A stretch of 64,000 nt of DNA, from the NCBI RefSeq assembly GCF_002564465.1, contig NZ_NUUX01000001.1, positions 69,621 through 133,620 on the forward strand, in the 5' to 3' direction. Source of the stretch: Bacillus sp. AFS088145 (GTDB lineage Bacteria; Bacillota; Bacilli; Bacillales; Bacillaceae_G). This document shows, piece by piece, positions 45,989 to 54,643 of the stretch (its first letter is position 1; the number at the start of each line of letters is the position of its first letter). Below the pieces are notes generated by a model that was not told the DNA's origin, made no database searches, and saw only the letters and a program-made list of their open reading frames with translations. A program made the translations under genes and the position numbers.

Positions 45989-46028
45989 TTACTTTAAAGA
46001 GTAATTTTTTTACCTTCAGAAGTAAAAA
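45989..46028 (-). promoter_or_regulatory. Tandem dyads upstream of the HTH/F1-beta-like gene
   Basis: TTACT-N6-AGTAA (45989-46004) and TTTTTAC-N8-GTAAAAA (46007-46028) lie 58-97 bases before the start. The two are also direct repeats of a 19-base unit with 15 matches. They are good candidates for an operator, perhaps autoregulatory. Confidence 0.45.
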
Positions 46029-46310
46029 TAGTTATTATTCACTAAATTTTTTTTGCTTTGTGTAAAATAACGTTTTTTGATCAGTAGAACTAAGTAGAAT
46101 TTCCTATCAAGAATATTAAAAAAAGAGAAGTGGATCAGTCTTCTCTTCGATGTGTTACTTAATGAAATCATGCTCAAAACCTTTTTAATAATGATTTTCT
46201 TTCCTTTTTGCAAACATCCCTAGTTTAAATGGATATTTAACTAACTGCCCAAACAAAAAATATTAATTTTCATACTTTAATAATGATTAAACTTTAAAGG
46301 AGTTGATAAA

Positions 46311-46682
46311 ATGAACTTTTTCCCTCAATATAGAACATTTCCAGGACAACCGGGCGGTTTTCCAGGGCAACCAGGTGGATTCCCAGGCTTTCCGGGACAA
46401 CCGGGTGGTGGAGGCCATGGTCAATCTCAAGGTCAACCGACTGCACCACCACCTTCATTCACACCAACAATGTCTCAAGCTACAGCATTCGCAGTAGATC
46501 CTGGTGCAATTGCTGGGTGTCGATTTAGAAATACTTATGTTTGGTTGAATAATGGAGAACAATTTTGGTACTTTCCAACCTTCGTTGGCAGACATTCAGT
46601 TGCAGGATGGAGATGGATTGGCTGGAGATGGGTTTTCTTTGGAATTGATACACATCGAATTAGATCGTTTACGTGCTTCTAA
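46311..46682 (+). CDS. Pro/Gly-rich protein with Trp-rich C-terminal domain
   Basis: 123-aa protein. Residues 1-50 are low complexity, with repeated GQPGGFPG units; the second half is ordered, with CRFRNTYVWLNNGEQFWYF, GWRWIGWRWVFFGID and a final FTCF. No signal peptide or catalytic motif. The layout (GP-rich head, aromatic/Cys tail) is known from Bacillus proteins of unknown role that are sometimes mislabelled as transporters; a spore-surface role is possible. AAAGGAG is seven bases before the ATG. The Pro-rich head could be a substrate for a prolyl hydroxylase (see 35104), which is speculation. Confidence 0.72.
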   Translation: MNFFPQYRTFPGQPGGFPGQPGGFPGFPGQPGGGGHGQSQGQPTAPPPSFTPTMSQATAFAVDPGAIAGCRFRNTYVWLNNGEQFWYFPTFVGRHSVAGWRWIGWRWVFFGIDTHRIRSFTCF

Positions 46683-46700
46683 AAACTATAGCTACTTTAA

Positions 46701-46732
46701 AAAGCCTTGTGATTAACGATCACAAGGCTTTT
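46701..46732. terminator. Bidirectional terminator
   Basis: AAAGCCTTGTGAT and ATCACAAGGCTTT hairpin with T run. Confidence 0.9.
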
Positions 46733-47129
46733 TTAACGAAAGACATTTCTAAATTACTAGAATATACTTTTACTTGGTTTCTACCATTCATTTTAGCCAA
46801 GTACAGAGCTTTGTCGGCAAAATTTATGCCATTTACTATGTCAATTGAATCATTTGGCACTAAATTTACCAACCCAATACTAACAGTTACAAATGGGGAA
46901 ACTAATAAATATGCCGCATATAAAATAGCAAGCTGTCTAAAATCTAGAATGTTATTTTGATAGATCCTCACTCCAAAAATAATTAATATGATGCCAAATA
47001 TTCCATGTATCAACCAACTATAACTGGATATTCTTTATGAAACCTTTGTTTTAATAAATGTTGAATTCGATTAAATCCAATTAAGAAAAATATTAACAAT
47101 GAAAAATTAAGAAATAAATCTTTAATCAT
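46720..47129 (-). pseudogene. Decayed diguanylate cyclase (5TM-LYT/GGDEF)
   Basis: Starts at 47129 with MIKDLFLNFSLLIFFLIGFN, the first helix of a 5TMR-LYT sensor domain, then a one-base loss near 47025 shifts the frame: GLIHGIFGIILIIFGV continues in the next frame. After RQLAILYAAYLLVSPF it jumps straight to TVSIGLVNLVPNDSIDIVNG and ADKALYLAKMNGRNQV, the end of a GGDEF domain. The middle, including the GGDEF active loop, is deleted. Inactive for c-di-GMP synthesis. Confidence 0.8.
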
Positions 47130-47159
47130 ATTTACACCTTTTTGAACTACTCACCACTT

Positions 47160-48437
47160 AACACCATTACAGGTTGTTTGAAGCGGGAGATTCTTGGGAA
47201 CTGAGCATACTTGCTAGTGTTATTTCTTTGCCAGCAGAGGTTTCTCTTATTTACCAAGCTATCCCCGTAGATTCATCCTACGGTTCTATGATTATTTAGG
47301 CCAAAGATAATATTCGTAAGCCTTCAGCTAGAATATTTTTACTGGCATTTAGATCTCGATCGTGATGTTGATGGCAAAAAGGACAGGTCCATTCCCTTAT
47401 TTCAAGAGGTTTCTTACCATCTTGATACCCACAATCAGAACATATTTGGCTGGATGGAAACCATTTACTTACTTTCATGATTGTTTTACCATACCATGTA
47501 GCTTTGTATTCTAATTTAGATACAAATGCAGACCATGATACATCAGAAATCGATTTGGCCAATTTGTGATTACGTAACATTCCTTTCGTATTCAGGTTTT
47601 CAATACAGATTAGATCGTGGTTTTTGATTATTTCTGTACTCAACTTGTTAAGGAAATCATCACGTTGATTCATTACTCTTTCATGTAATCTAGCGACTTT
47701 TCGTTTTTGTTTCTGATAGTTTTTTGCATCTAAAAGGTTAATCCGATTTTGTTTAGCGTTTAACGCACGTCTTGAAAGTTTTCGCTGTTCAAGTTTTAGT
47801 TTCTTTTTCATTTTGGCAGTAAATTTATTGTTATCAATTTTGCTTCCGTCAGAAAAAATGGCAAAATCAGTGATACCTAAGTTGATACCAATCGATGATT
47901 CAGCTTTCGCCAGTGGTAGTACGTCTACTTCTACAAGAATGGATACAAAGTATTTACCACTTGGAGTTCGTCTAACGGTCGCACTTAAAACACGACCATG
48001 TACTTCGCGACTTTTAGCAAAGCGAACAAGACCAAGTTTGGGAAGTTTCATTTTGTTTCCGACAACGGCAATATTTCCGTTTGTTTCTTTTGTTGTATAG
48101 GATTGAACTCGATTCTTTTAGACTTAAAGCGTGGTGCGTTATTCTGCTTATTGAAGTATCGTGAATAGGAATCTGCGAGGTTTTTCAGTGAGGATTGAAG
48201 AGCAGTACTGTCAACTTCTTTGAGCCATACTAATTCTTTTTTCAACTTTGTTAATTCAGCAGAACAAGAATTGTACGTTAATCCTTTGCCAGTTTCTTTG
48301 TATGTGTCGTTCCATTGTCCTAAAAAGTGATTGAATACAAAACGACTACATCCAATAGTTTTAGCGATTAGAGTTTCCTGTTCTTTAGTAGGATAGATAC
48401 GGAATTTATATGCTTTATTGACTAGCATTTTTTTCAC
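47160..48437 (-). mobile_element. IS200/IS605-type TnpB element, degraded, no TnpA
   Basis: The unit holds a frameshifted tnpB and about 135 bases beyond it that end in a structured segment (around 47180-47290), where such elements normally encode the guide omega-RNA overlapping the right end. No Y1 transposase gene is adjacent. The right limit is approximate. Confidence 0.65.
47296..48437 (-). pseudogene. tnpB: TnpB (IS605 OrfB) RNA-guided nuclease, frameshifted
   Basis: Two overlapping readings (48437-48048 and 48051-47296) together make one TnpB. The N-terminus NKAYKFRIYPTKEQETLIAK and the C-terminus [20 protein letters not shown] with four zinc cysteines are typical. A one-base loss near 48117-48123 breaks the frame after PRFKSK; in the other frame the protein runs on as [20 protein letters not shown]. 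The RuvC site is also damaged: the first motif reads GINLGITDF where GIDLG with catalytic Asp is normal; the Glu (ICIENLN) and last Asp ([10 protein letters not shown]) remain. Doubly inactive. Confidence 0.88.
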
Positions 48438-48848
48438 CTCACTTTATTCCTTGATTTTAAATCGTAGTTAGTAAGCAAAAACTTTTTAACCAAAACATTT
48501 CTACTCATAGCTTTTTTCTAATTTTTGGAAAGGTACGTTTGATCATGATTATTGCTATCTAATTTCACTTTAATATCAGCCTTTCTTTTACTTAAGTCTG
48601 AGCAGATCATTGAGTTATGAAGCAGACAACAAAAAATCCTTTAGACATACGCACTCCTAACCGACATTCATCTCCAACCTATTACTGGTGTTATCACACC
48701 TTCACGTAATTTAGGAAGGATTCTTCTGTCGGATAATGATAAAATCAATAATCTTGATGAATTAAATAAGTGCTCTAATTGGATTGTGGTGCGTCTGCTT
48801 TCTAGTACGTGTCTATAAATAGAGCCTTGAAACTTGTTATTTTCAGTA
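48438..48848. other. Non-coding region with long inverted pair
   Basis: No gene. GAAGCAGAC (48619-48627) and GTCTGCTTTC (48793-48802) form an imperfect inverted pair about 165 bases apart, with further partly matching bases inside (ATACGCACTCC against GTGGTGCGT). It may be a small non-autonomous element or structured remnant. Confidence 0.35.
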
Positions 48849-49385
48849 CTATTTAATAAATAACCCCATCATTAAAGTATTACAGTACTTTCCATTTATA
48901 TAAGTATCTTCTTTCATTACACCTTCAATTTCAAATCCTAATTTTTTATACAATTGAATGGCTTTAAGATTTTCTTCATTCGTAACTAATTGAATTTTTC
49001 TAGTTAGATCATTTTGTTTAGCCCAATCAATTAATGATTGCATTAATAACTTCCCTAAACTTAGTCCCCAATATTCTTTTTTAACTACAATGCCTAGCGT
49101 ACCTACATGCTTTGTCCGTTCCTTTTGACTGGAATTAATCGAACCGATACTTATTATTTGATCATTGATCGTAACTAATAAAATAATTGAATTTTTTTCA
49201 TTGAAGGCATCTTCTAAAAGCGTCTGATATTCTGCTTCATTTCTTTTAAACTCGTTTCCTCCAAATGATAAAAAATTCGTTTCTCCACCTACGATGTTAT
49301 AAAAATCTATAATTGATTTAGCATCTGTTCCTGTTGCTTCACGAACTTTTACTATTTCTCCATTTTTTAATTTTAATTCAAACAT
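48849..49385 (-). CDS. GNAT N-acetyltransferase
   Basis: 178-aa acetyltransferase. The acetyl-CoA site is VKKEYWGLSLGKLLMQSLI (about 107-125), and the C-terminal NEENLKAIQLYKKLGFEIEG is the usual end of the fold, followed by MKEDTYINGKYCNTLMMGL, as in RimJ/PhnO-like or L-amino-acid acetyltransferases. ATG at 49385 has AAGGAG upstream. The acceptor is unknown. It is downstream of an EamA exporter gene, but with a hairpin between them. Confidence 0.87.
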   Translation of the reverse strand: MFELKLKNGEIVKVREATGTDAKSIIDFYNIVGGETNFLSFGGNEFKRNEAEYQTLLEDAFNEKNSIILLVTINDQIISIGSINSSQKERTKHVGTLGIVVKKEYWGLSLGKLLMQSLIDWAKQNDLTRKIQLVTNEENLKAIQLYKKLGFEIEGVMKEDTYINGKYCNTLMMGLFIK

Positions 49386-49409
49386 TCTATTTTACTCCTT
49401 TTTAAATTA

Positions 49410-49436
49410 AAAATAGCTGCATAAGCAGCCATTTTA
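49410..49436 (-). terminator. Possible terminator of the EamA gene at 49489
   Basis: AAATAGCTGC and GCAGCCATTT, one mismatch, short loop. Confidence 0.6.
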
Positions 49437-49488
49437 ACATTTACATATTATTAAACTACTATTCTAAATAGATTTTATCATATACCAT

Positions 49489-50379
49489 TTAAAAATCCAT
49501 TTTATTCTCAACAATCTTTCTTTTCTCACTAGTAAGAACAACTAAAAGCGCTCCACCTAGAACAATAGTCCCGCCTATTATTTGAAGTAAACTCATATTT
49601 TCATGGAATAGAATGGTTGAAAATGTAATTGTCACTACTGGTTCAACCATACTTAATACTGCCCCTTTTGTCGGTCCTATTCGTTTTACACCAGCAAAAA
49701 ATGTACCCATTGATAAAACACTTGATATAATTGAAATACCTAAGATTGAGATCCAACCAATAAATTTAAAATGAATGTGAATCGTGCTTGTCGATACGCC
49801 AACTAGTAAAAATGAAATGCTTGCAAATAAGGAAATATATGCACTTGTAACGAATGGAGGAACATGTAATGAAACCCTCCCACCAACAATTATGTATATT
49901 GAGTAAACGATTGCTGCTGCTAAGGCTAATATGATTCCAAATGGATTTATATTTTCCGAAGGAGCTCCCAACACTAGTACAATTCCAGCCAGCGATAGTA
50001 AAATTGATATCATTATATTTTTTGTTAATTGCTCTTTATTTACTAAAAATGATAGAATTGCTACAAAAATAGGATATAAGTAGAGAATTAATGCAGCTAA
50101 AGAAGCAGGAATATATTTTACTGAACTGAAATAAAAACTTGATTGAAGCATATACAATACTCCACCTAGTAAAACAAATAATACTAATTGTTTTTTCGTA
50201 ATTTTAACTAGCTTTTTACTAACCACTAAGTAACTAAAGAACATAATTGTCGCAAATGTAAACCTTAAAAATAATAATGTATTAACACTTACATTTTGAT
50301 CATAAGCATAAAGCGCAAAAATAGGCATTAATCCAAAGGCTATTGCAGATATTAAAATTAATAAATAACCGAAATACAA
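49489..50379 (-). CDS. EamA-family (DMT) transporter
   Basis: 296-aa permease with ten predicted helices and two EamA repeats (about 8-140 and 150-290). The signatures are LILISAIAFGLMPIFALYAY and, in the second repeat, FFAGVKRIGPTKGAVLSMVEPVVT, the usual EamA end motif. Such proteins export amino acids or metabolites; no substrate can be given. TTG at 50379 is chosen: AAGGGGA is seven bases upstream, whereas the ATG at 50403 precedes that site. Confidence 0.88.
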   Translation of the reverse strand: MYFGYLLILISAIAFGLMPIFALYAYDQNVSVNTLLFLRFTFATIMFFSYLVVSKKLVKITKKQLVLFVLLGGVLYMLQSSFYFSSVKYIPASLAALILYLYPIFVAILSFLVNKEQLTKNIMISILLSLAGIVLVLGAPSENINPFGIILALAAAIVYSIYIIVGGRVSLHVPPFVTSAYISLFASISFLLVGVSTSTIHIHFKFIGWISILGISIISSVLSMGTFFAGVKRIGPTKGAVLSMVEPVVTITFSTILFHENMSLLQIIGGTIVLGGALLVVLTSEKRKIVENKMDF

Positions 50380-50533
50380 AGCATGTTCCCCTTTCTGTAC
50401 CATTTATCTGAATATTATAATTATTAGATAACAGTTTAACATAAAATACTACCTCAATCTCTAGCCATTTACAATGTGTACATAAAAATTATGCAGGTCA
50501 TAGTTTAAATAAAAATTTAAGGGAGTGATGAAA

Positions 50534-51508
50534 GTGGAATTATTGGGAATTCATCATGTTTCACTACTTACTACAAAGGCTGAAAAAAATTACGAGTTTT
50601 ACACTAAGGTTTTAGGAATGAGACTTGTTAAGAAAACTGTAAATCAAGATAACACTTCCAGTTATCACTTATTTTACGGTGACGCAAAAGCAAATCCCGG
50701 GACAGAAATAACATTTTTCGATATCCCTCATCTAGGATCTACATATCCAGGTCACTCGATCGTATCTTCAACTTCATTAAGAGTGGCCACAACTAAGTCA
50801 CTACATTATTGGAAAAATCGCTTTAAAGAACTTAATATTTCACATGATGAAATAGTTAAAAGAGCAAATCGAGATACACTCGCATTTCAAGATTATGAAG
50901 GTACAAGATTAATTTTAGTAGCAGATAATGGTGAAAAAGGTGTTTCACCGGGTACTCCTTGGAATAAATCAGATATCCCAACAGAGTATGGTATTCTTGG
51001 CTTAGGTCCAGTGACACTTACTGTAAAAGATTCGATTCCTACAAGTAAAACTTTAACGGATGTTTTAGGTTTTAGACTTGTTGGTACTTACCCTTCTACT
51101 GAAGGGAATTTTGCAAGTATAGAAGTTTACGAAACCGGATTAGGTGGTGCTGGAGCAGAAGTTCACTTGGAAGTAAGACCAGACTTACCAAGAGCTAGAC
51201 CAGGACGAGGTAGTGTACATCATGTAGCTTTTAGAGTACCGAACATAGAAGAATATAATAAATGGGCTGACAGTTTAAATTCACTTGGGATTACGAATTC
51301 AGGAAAAGTAGAACGCTACTATTTTAAAGCGCTCTATTTTAGAGAACCAAATCATATTTTATTCGAATTATCAACTGATACCCCTGGATTTGATGTAGAT
51401 GAAAATATTGATACTTTAGGTGAACGGTTAGCATTGCCTCCATTTTTAGAGCCTAAACGTGCTGAAATCGAAGCAAGTTTACGTCCATTAGATTTTAATC
51501 AAAATTAA
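50534..51508 (+). CDS. Ring-cleaving dioxygenase of the glyoxalase/VOC fold (MhqA/MhqO-like)
   Basis: 324-aa protein with four VOC modules. It opens LLGIHHVSLLTTKAEKNYEFYTKVLGMRLVKKTVNQD, which is typical of the MhqA/MhqO group (quinone-responsive dioxygenases of Bacillus). Metal ligands His8 (HHVSLL), His in SVHHVAFRV and Glu in HILFELST are visible. Thus it may open hydroquinone or catechol rings. GTG at 50534 suits the GGGAG site eight bases upstream; GTG/ATG at 50525-50528 are too close to it. The family in B. subtilis is controlled by MhqR or YodB; no such gene is nearby. Confidence 0.85.
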   Translation: MELLGIHHVSLLTTKAEKNYEFYTKVLGMRLVKKTVNQDNTSSYHLFYGDAKANPGTEITFFDIPHLGSTYPGHSIVSSTSLRVATTKSLHYWKNRFKELNISHDEIVKRANRDTLAFQDYEGTRLILVADNGEKGVSPGTPWNKSDIPTEYGILGLGPVTLTVKDSIPTSKTLTDVLGFRLVGTYPSTEGNFASIEVYETGLGGAGAEVHLEVRPDLPRARPGRGSVHHVAFRVPNIEEYNKWADSLNSLGITNSGKVERYYFKALYFREPNHILFELSTDTPGFDVDENIDTLGERLALPPFLEPKRAEIEASLRPLDFNQN

Positions 51509-51576
51509 TTTGAAAGATTGGCTTAATTATTTAATATGCGTACATAAATTAAGGGGTTTCCCCACAATGTAATAAT

Positions 51577-51893
51577 CCCCTTATAGTAGACAGTTAAAAG
51601 AAAGGTGCTGGACTGTCTACTATAGGGGGAATTTTTTATGGGGAATATTAGAAAGACATATATAATCTGTATAATGCATGCATTGTAAGCTTCTTCAGTC
51701 ATTTTAAAACCGAGTGTTTTTACCGCTATCAGTTTAATGATCATAACCAGGTTGAACATGTGGTAAAGCGATATATTTGGTACTACATCAATAAAAGATT
51801 TCAAAAGAAATTAAATAACCTTACCCCTATTTTATACAGGGCTAAGGCTGCTTAAAATACCTTTTTTATTAGTGTCTACTTGACAGGGGTAAG
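51577..51893 (+). mobile_element. IS3-family (IS150-group) remnant
   Basis: Left end TCCCCTTATAGTAGACAG (51577 on) and right end GTGTCTACTTGACAGGGG (51874 on) are imperfect inverted repeats. A further copy, CTGTCTACTATAGGGGG, lies inverted at 51617, which shows internal rearrangement. Only the last 60 codons of the transposase survive. The element sits inside a secreted-protein gene. Confidence 0.75.
51673..51855 (+). pseudogene. C-terminal fragment of an IS3-family DDE transposase
   Basis: Reads NACIVSFFSHFKTECFYRYQ and ends KLNNLTPILYRAKAA. The patterns DNACIESFFSHFKTE and YIWYYN..R...KLNNLTPxxYR are those of IS150-type integrase domains, here containing the last catalytic Glu region. The remaining 200-plus residues and the first frame are missing, so it is inactive. 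Confidence 0.8.
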
Positions 51894-51980
51894 TCCAATC
51901 ATCGTCGATCCCAAAATTGTACTACTAGCTAAAACAAGTACAGATGTGGTTTGAATAAATTTATTACTTAACCCCTTCAT
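51876..51980 (-). pseudogene. 5' fragment of a secreted-protein gene cut by the IS remnant
   Basis: ATG at 51980 with GGAGG-type site; the reading MKGLSNKFIQTTSVLVLASS and following TILGSTMIGL is a signal peptide, then enters the IS end at about 51893 and stops. The far side of the IS (about 51523-51575) reads GNPLIYVRILNN and a stop on the same strand, possibly the old C-terminus. Confidence 0.6.
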
Positions 51981-52489
51981 TAAATAACCTCCAACTTTTT
52001 CTAAAAATAATGATTGAAAAACAAGAAAAATATGTAATTTTTCAGAAATATTACTTAATTTAGATTATAGCTAGAGTTTTTCATGAAAAGTATTGGAGGA
52101 ATTTTCATTGATGTAGGATTTTATAAAATAAATTAAATGTCGATACTAGTAAAATCTAGTAAAAAGATTAGGTATTATATTTATGCCAATGTAGATTTAT
52201 GTAATTTAATGTAAAATCCCATTAAAAAACTTGAGGGAAATTCACTATCTATGCGTTATATAAATGTTTTAACAAATTTTTATATTAAAGATTTTTAACT
52301 ATTAGTAGAATATAAGAGGGATCAGGGCAAGTGAGGAAGTGAGTGACATCTTAAATACATTATAATAGGTCATCAATTGTTTCAATCAGGAAATAACAAA
52401 AGTTGGATTTACTCGTTATTAATATAAAAACAAAAAAAGAGTAACCCAAATAGAACATTTGAGACACTCTTTATCTTTTTTAAATTTAT
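51981..52489. other. Intergenic region, nothing clear
   Basis: About 500 AT-rich bases. Only a weak AAAGAGT/ACTCTTT hairpin near 52436-52475, a possible terminator for trmO, is seen. Confidence 0.4.
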
Positions 52490-52948
52490 TCACCAATATT
52501 TTTCCATTAAAGCCTTTGACCAATCTGCTTGTTTGATCTCTCCTTTAGGAAGAAATTCTTTCATAATTGGTTTGATATCAATGATTGGCGTACCGTCAAT
52601 GGCATCTAACCCTTTAACTGTAAGAATGCGGCCACTGTGTTTTAAAAGTTCTACTGAAGTTAGCCCTAATTTATTGGGCCTGTTTTTACCCCTTTGAGCA
52701 AAAATTCCAACCTTTGGATATTGAATATTATTTCTAGGATGTCTAGCATTGTATTGAATCATTTCATCAGTCACTTTATTGAAATAAAAAATGATCTCTA
52801 AATGCGAAAAATCACTTATGCCACTTAATGCTTCTTCATTAAATTCCTCTACTAACTCGATTTCAGAGATAATTGAACCCCAGTGATCGTCTTCAATTTC
52901 TTTTCTTGAATTTTTAACAAAAGCAATTGGATTAATTGGAAATGTCAT
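52490..52948 (-). CDS. trmO: tRNA (N6-threonylcarbamoyladenosine) methyltransferase TrmO
   Basis: 152-aa SAM-dependent methyltransferase of the TsaA/YaeB beta-barrel class, which methylates t6A37 in some tRNAs. Family patterns are strong: HPRNNIQYPKVGIFAQRGKNRPN (about 71-93), LGLTSVELL and LTVKGLDAIDGTPIIDIKP. ATG at 52948 has GGAG eight bases upstream; an ATG one codon earlier is also possible. Transcribed alone. Confidence 0.88.
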   Translation of the reverse strand: MTFPINPIAFVKNSRKEIEDDHWGSIISEIELVEEFNEEALSGISDFSHLEIIFYFNKVTDEMIQYNARHPRNNIQYPKVGIFAQRGKNRPNKLGLTSVELLKHSGRILTVKGLDAIDGTPIIDIKPIMKEFLPKGEIKQADWSKALMEKYW

Positions 52949-53016
52949 CATTCCATCTCCTAACTTATTGTATTTTTGTCTATATTATATTGAATTTTCT
53001 TTAATAATTTATAAAA

Positions 53017-53049
53017 GAAAAAGTATGCAATCTATCCACATACTTTTTC
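53017..53049 (-). terminator. Terminator of the GntR/ABC operon
   Basis: GAAAAAGTATG and CATACTTTTTC with 11-base loop, directly after the permease gene. Confidence 0.85.
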
Positions 53050-53060
53050 ATGAATCGGTT

Positions 53061-53762
53061 TTAATTTCTAGCTTTCATTTTTAATGGTGCATTGATCATC
53101 ATTGGAAATGTTAATAATTGAAGCGCTATTCCAACCAATCCAATTAAAGTAAATAAATTGATTGGTTTAATATTTACAATCCAAGTAAAAAGGTCTGAAC
53201 TAATACCATTTATTGATAAGAAAGTTACTAAAATACTTAGTAAAACTAGTGCAATTAAAAAATAGAGGATCCCCAATCTTCTAACTAATACAGCAATAAA
53301 TGAAGAAAGTCCAAGTATAATAAAACCTACCATTAGGTCGACCCAATAATACGTAAAGAAATGATATTCTGATGAAACTAATTCTGCAGGATGATAAAAG
53401 TGAAAACTATTTATTCCTTTGTCTAATAATATATTCATAATGTAATAAAGTATATTTAAGTAAGTAATACTTGTAATAACCATTAAGACTGACATCACAA
53501 TATAAGATTTTAAAAACTGTGTTCTTGTACTACCTAATCCAATTGCAACTTGGAAAGGAATGACTAATCCTGCAACCGCGAATGTACTAATCCCACCATA
53601 AATCGGTCCAAACAAAGCTGCACTACTTTGTAAAGGGATTTTAAAAATTAAACTAACGAATACATAAACAACTGATAACAACAAAGTAATTAAAGAAAAT
53701 ATTTTGAAATACCATTTCAATTCATCAAAAACTAGTTGATAAGTTCCTCTTATCGAGTTCAT
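53061..53762 (-). CDS. ABC transporter permease subunit
   Basis: 233-aa membrane protein with six helices and no motif for substrate. It overlaps the ATPase gene by four bases (ATGA) and closes the operon. Fits the permeases of YtrA-controlled systems, which respond to cell-wall stress or act on acetoin in B. subtilis; the role here is not known. Confidence 0.85.
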   Translation of the reverse strand: MNSIRGTYQLVFDELKWYFKIFSLITLLLSVVYVFVSLIFKIPLQSSAALFGPIYGGISTFAVAGLVIPFQVAIGLGSTRTQFLKSYIVMSVLMVITSITYLNILYYIMNILLDKGINSFHFYHPAELVSSEYHFFTYYWVDLMVGFIILGLSSFIAVLVRRLGILYFLIALVLLSILVTFLSINGISSDLFTWIVNIKPINLFTLIGLVGIALQLLTFPMMINAPLKMKARN

Positions 53763-54631
53763 CTTTTCACCTCTTTATTTTTTGTTTTATTTATTAAATA
53801 GTCCTGTAGAGTTGCTTTTTCAATTGTAAGATGGTGATCTTCAGCGATTTTTTTCCATTCATTAGTAAATAATTCATCGATCATTACTTTTTTTGTTGAA
53901 CTGATTTTGGAGGATTCAAGTATGGAAATATTTTTAGTTACTTGTTCTACTGAATCTATATTTCCAGAAAGAATAATTCCTTTCTCCCGCATTACTTCCA
54001 TTTGTTCATGAAATAGAACCTTTCCATCATTTACGACAACAATCGTTTCACATAATGGTTGAATTTCTTCGATATGATGTGTTGAAAGTAAAATGAGTCT
54101 CGGATTTTCTTCATAACTTTCCATTAATGCATCGTAAAACTGTTTTCTTTTAACTGCATCTAGCCCATTAGTTGGCTCATCGAGAACTGTTATTTTTGCG
54201 TTGCTAGCTAATCCTAAAATGATTTGCACAGCCGTTTTCATTCCTTTTGAAAACTTAGTGATTTTTTTATTCTTGGGTAATTCAAAAACTTGAACTAAGT
54301 GTTCTGCAAATTGTTGATCCCAATTAGGATGAAAGTACCTTCCGTATTTTAACAAATCATCAACTCTCCAATTATGACCAAATGGATGATTTTCTTGGAT
54401 ATAACAAATATTCTCTAGTACATCTAAATTATTATAAGGTGATTCTCCTAATACTTTTATTGAACCTTCGTTTGGTTTATAATGGCCAGCAACTAAACTC
54501 ATCAAAGTTGTTTTTCCTGCACCATTTCTTCCCCATAATGCAATAATACTTGGTTCTGTTTCAATAAAATTGAAATCCGTTAAAACTGGTGTATGCTTAT
54601 AGCCATATGTCAAATTTTTAATTTCGATCAA
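53759..54631 (-). CDS. ABC transporter ATP-binding protein
   Basis: 290-aa ATPase. Walker A GRNGAGKTT (about 34-42), Q-loop CYIQENHPFGHN, signature FSKGMKTAVQ, Walker B ITVLDEPTNGLDA and H-loop LLSTHHIEE are all present. The C-terminal 80 residues are an added domain, as in YtrB-like proteins. TTG at 54631 is the start, with AGGAGGGG upstream. It energises the permease encoded next. Confidence 0.93.
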   Translation of the reverse strand: MIEIKNLTYGYKHTPVLTDFNFIETEPSIIALWGRNGAGKTTLMSLVAGHYKPNEGSIKVLGESPYNNLDVLENICYIQENHPFGHNWRVDDLLKYGRYFHPNWDQQFAEHLVQVFELPKNKKITKFSKGMKTAVQIILGLASNAKITVLDEPTNGLDAVKRKQFYDALMESYEENPRLILLSTHHIEEIQPLCETIVVVNDGKVLFHEQMEVMREKGIILSGNIDSVEQVTKNISILESSKISSTKKVMIDELFTNEWKKIAEDHHLTIEKATLQDYLINKTKNKEVKR

Positions 54632-54643
54632 TTTATTCCCCTC

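Noticed and set aside
46016-46213. Open reading on the minus strand (65 codons)
   Set aside because: Low-complexity Lys/Ile/Phe translation, overlaps a hairpin, no family resemblance.
48438-48848. Riboswitch or integron attC site
   Set aside because: GTTAGG/CCTAAC-like pieces occur, but there is no consistent core-site pair or known aptamer fold.
51523-51804. 93-codon minus-strand reading as a real gene
   Set aside because: Most of it is antisense to the IS3-family transposase remnant; only its last residues may be an old C-terminus.
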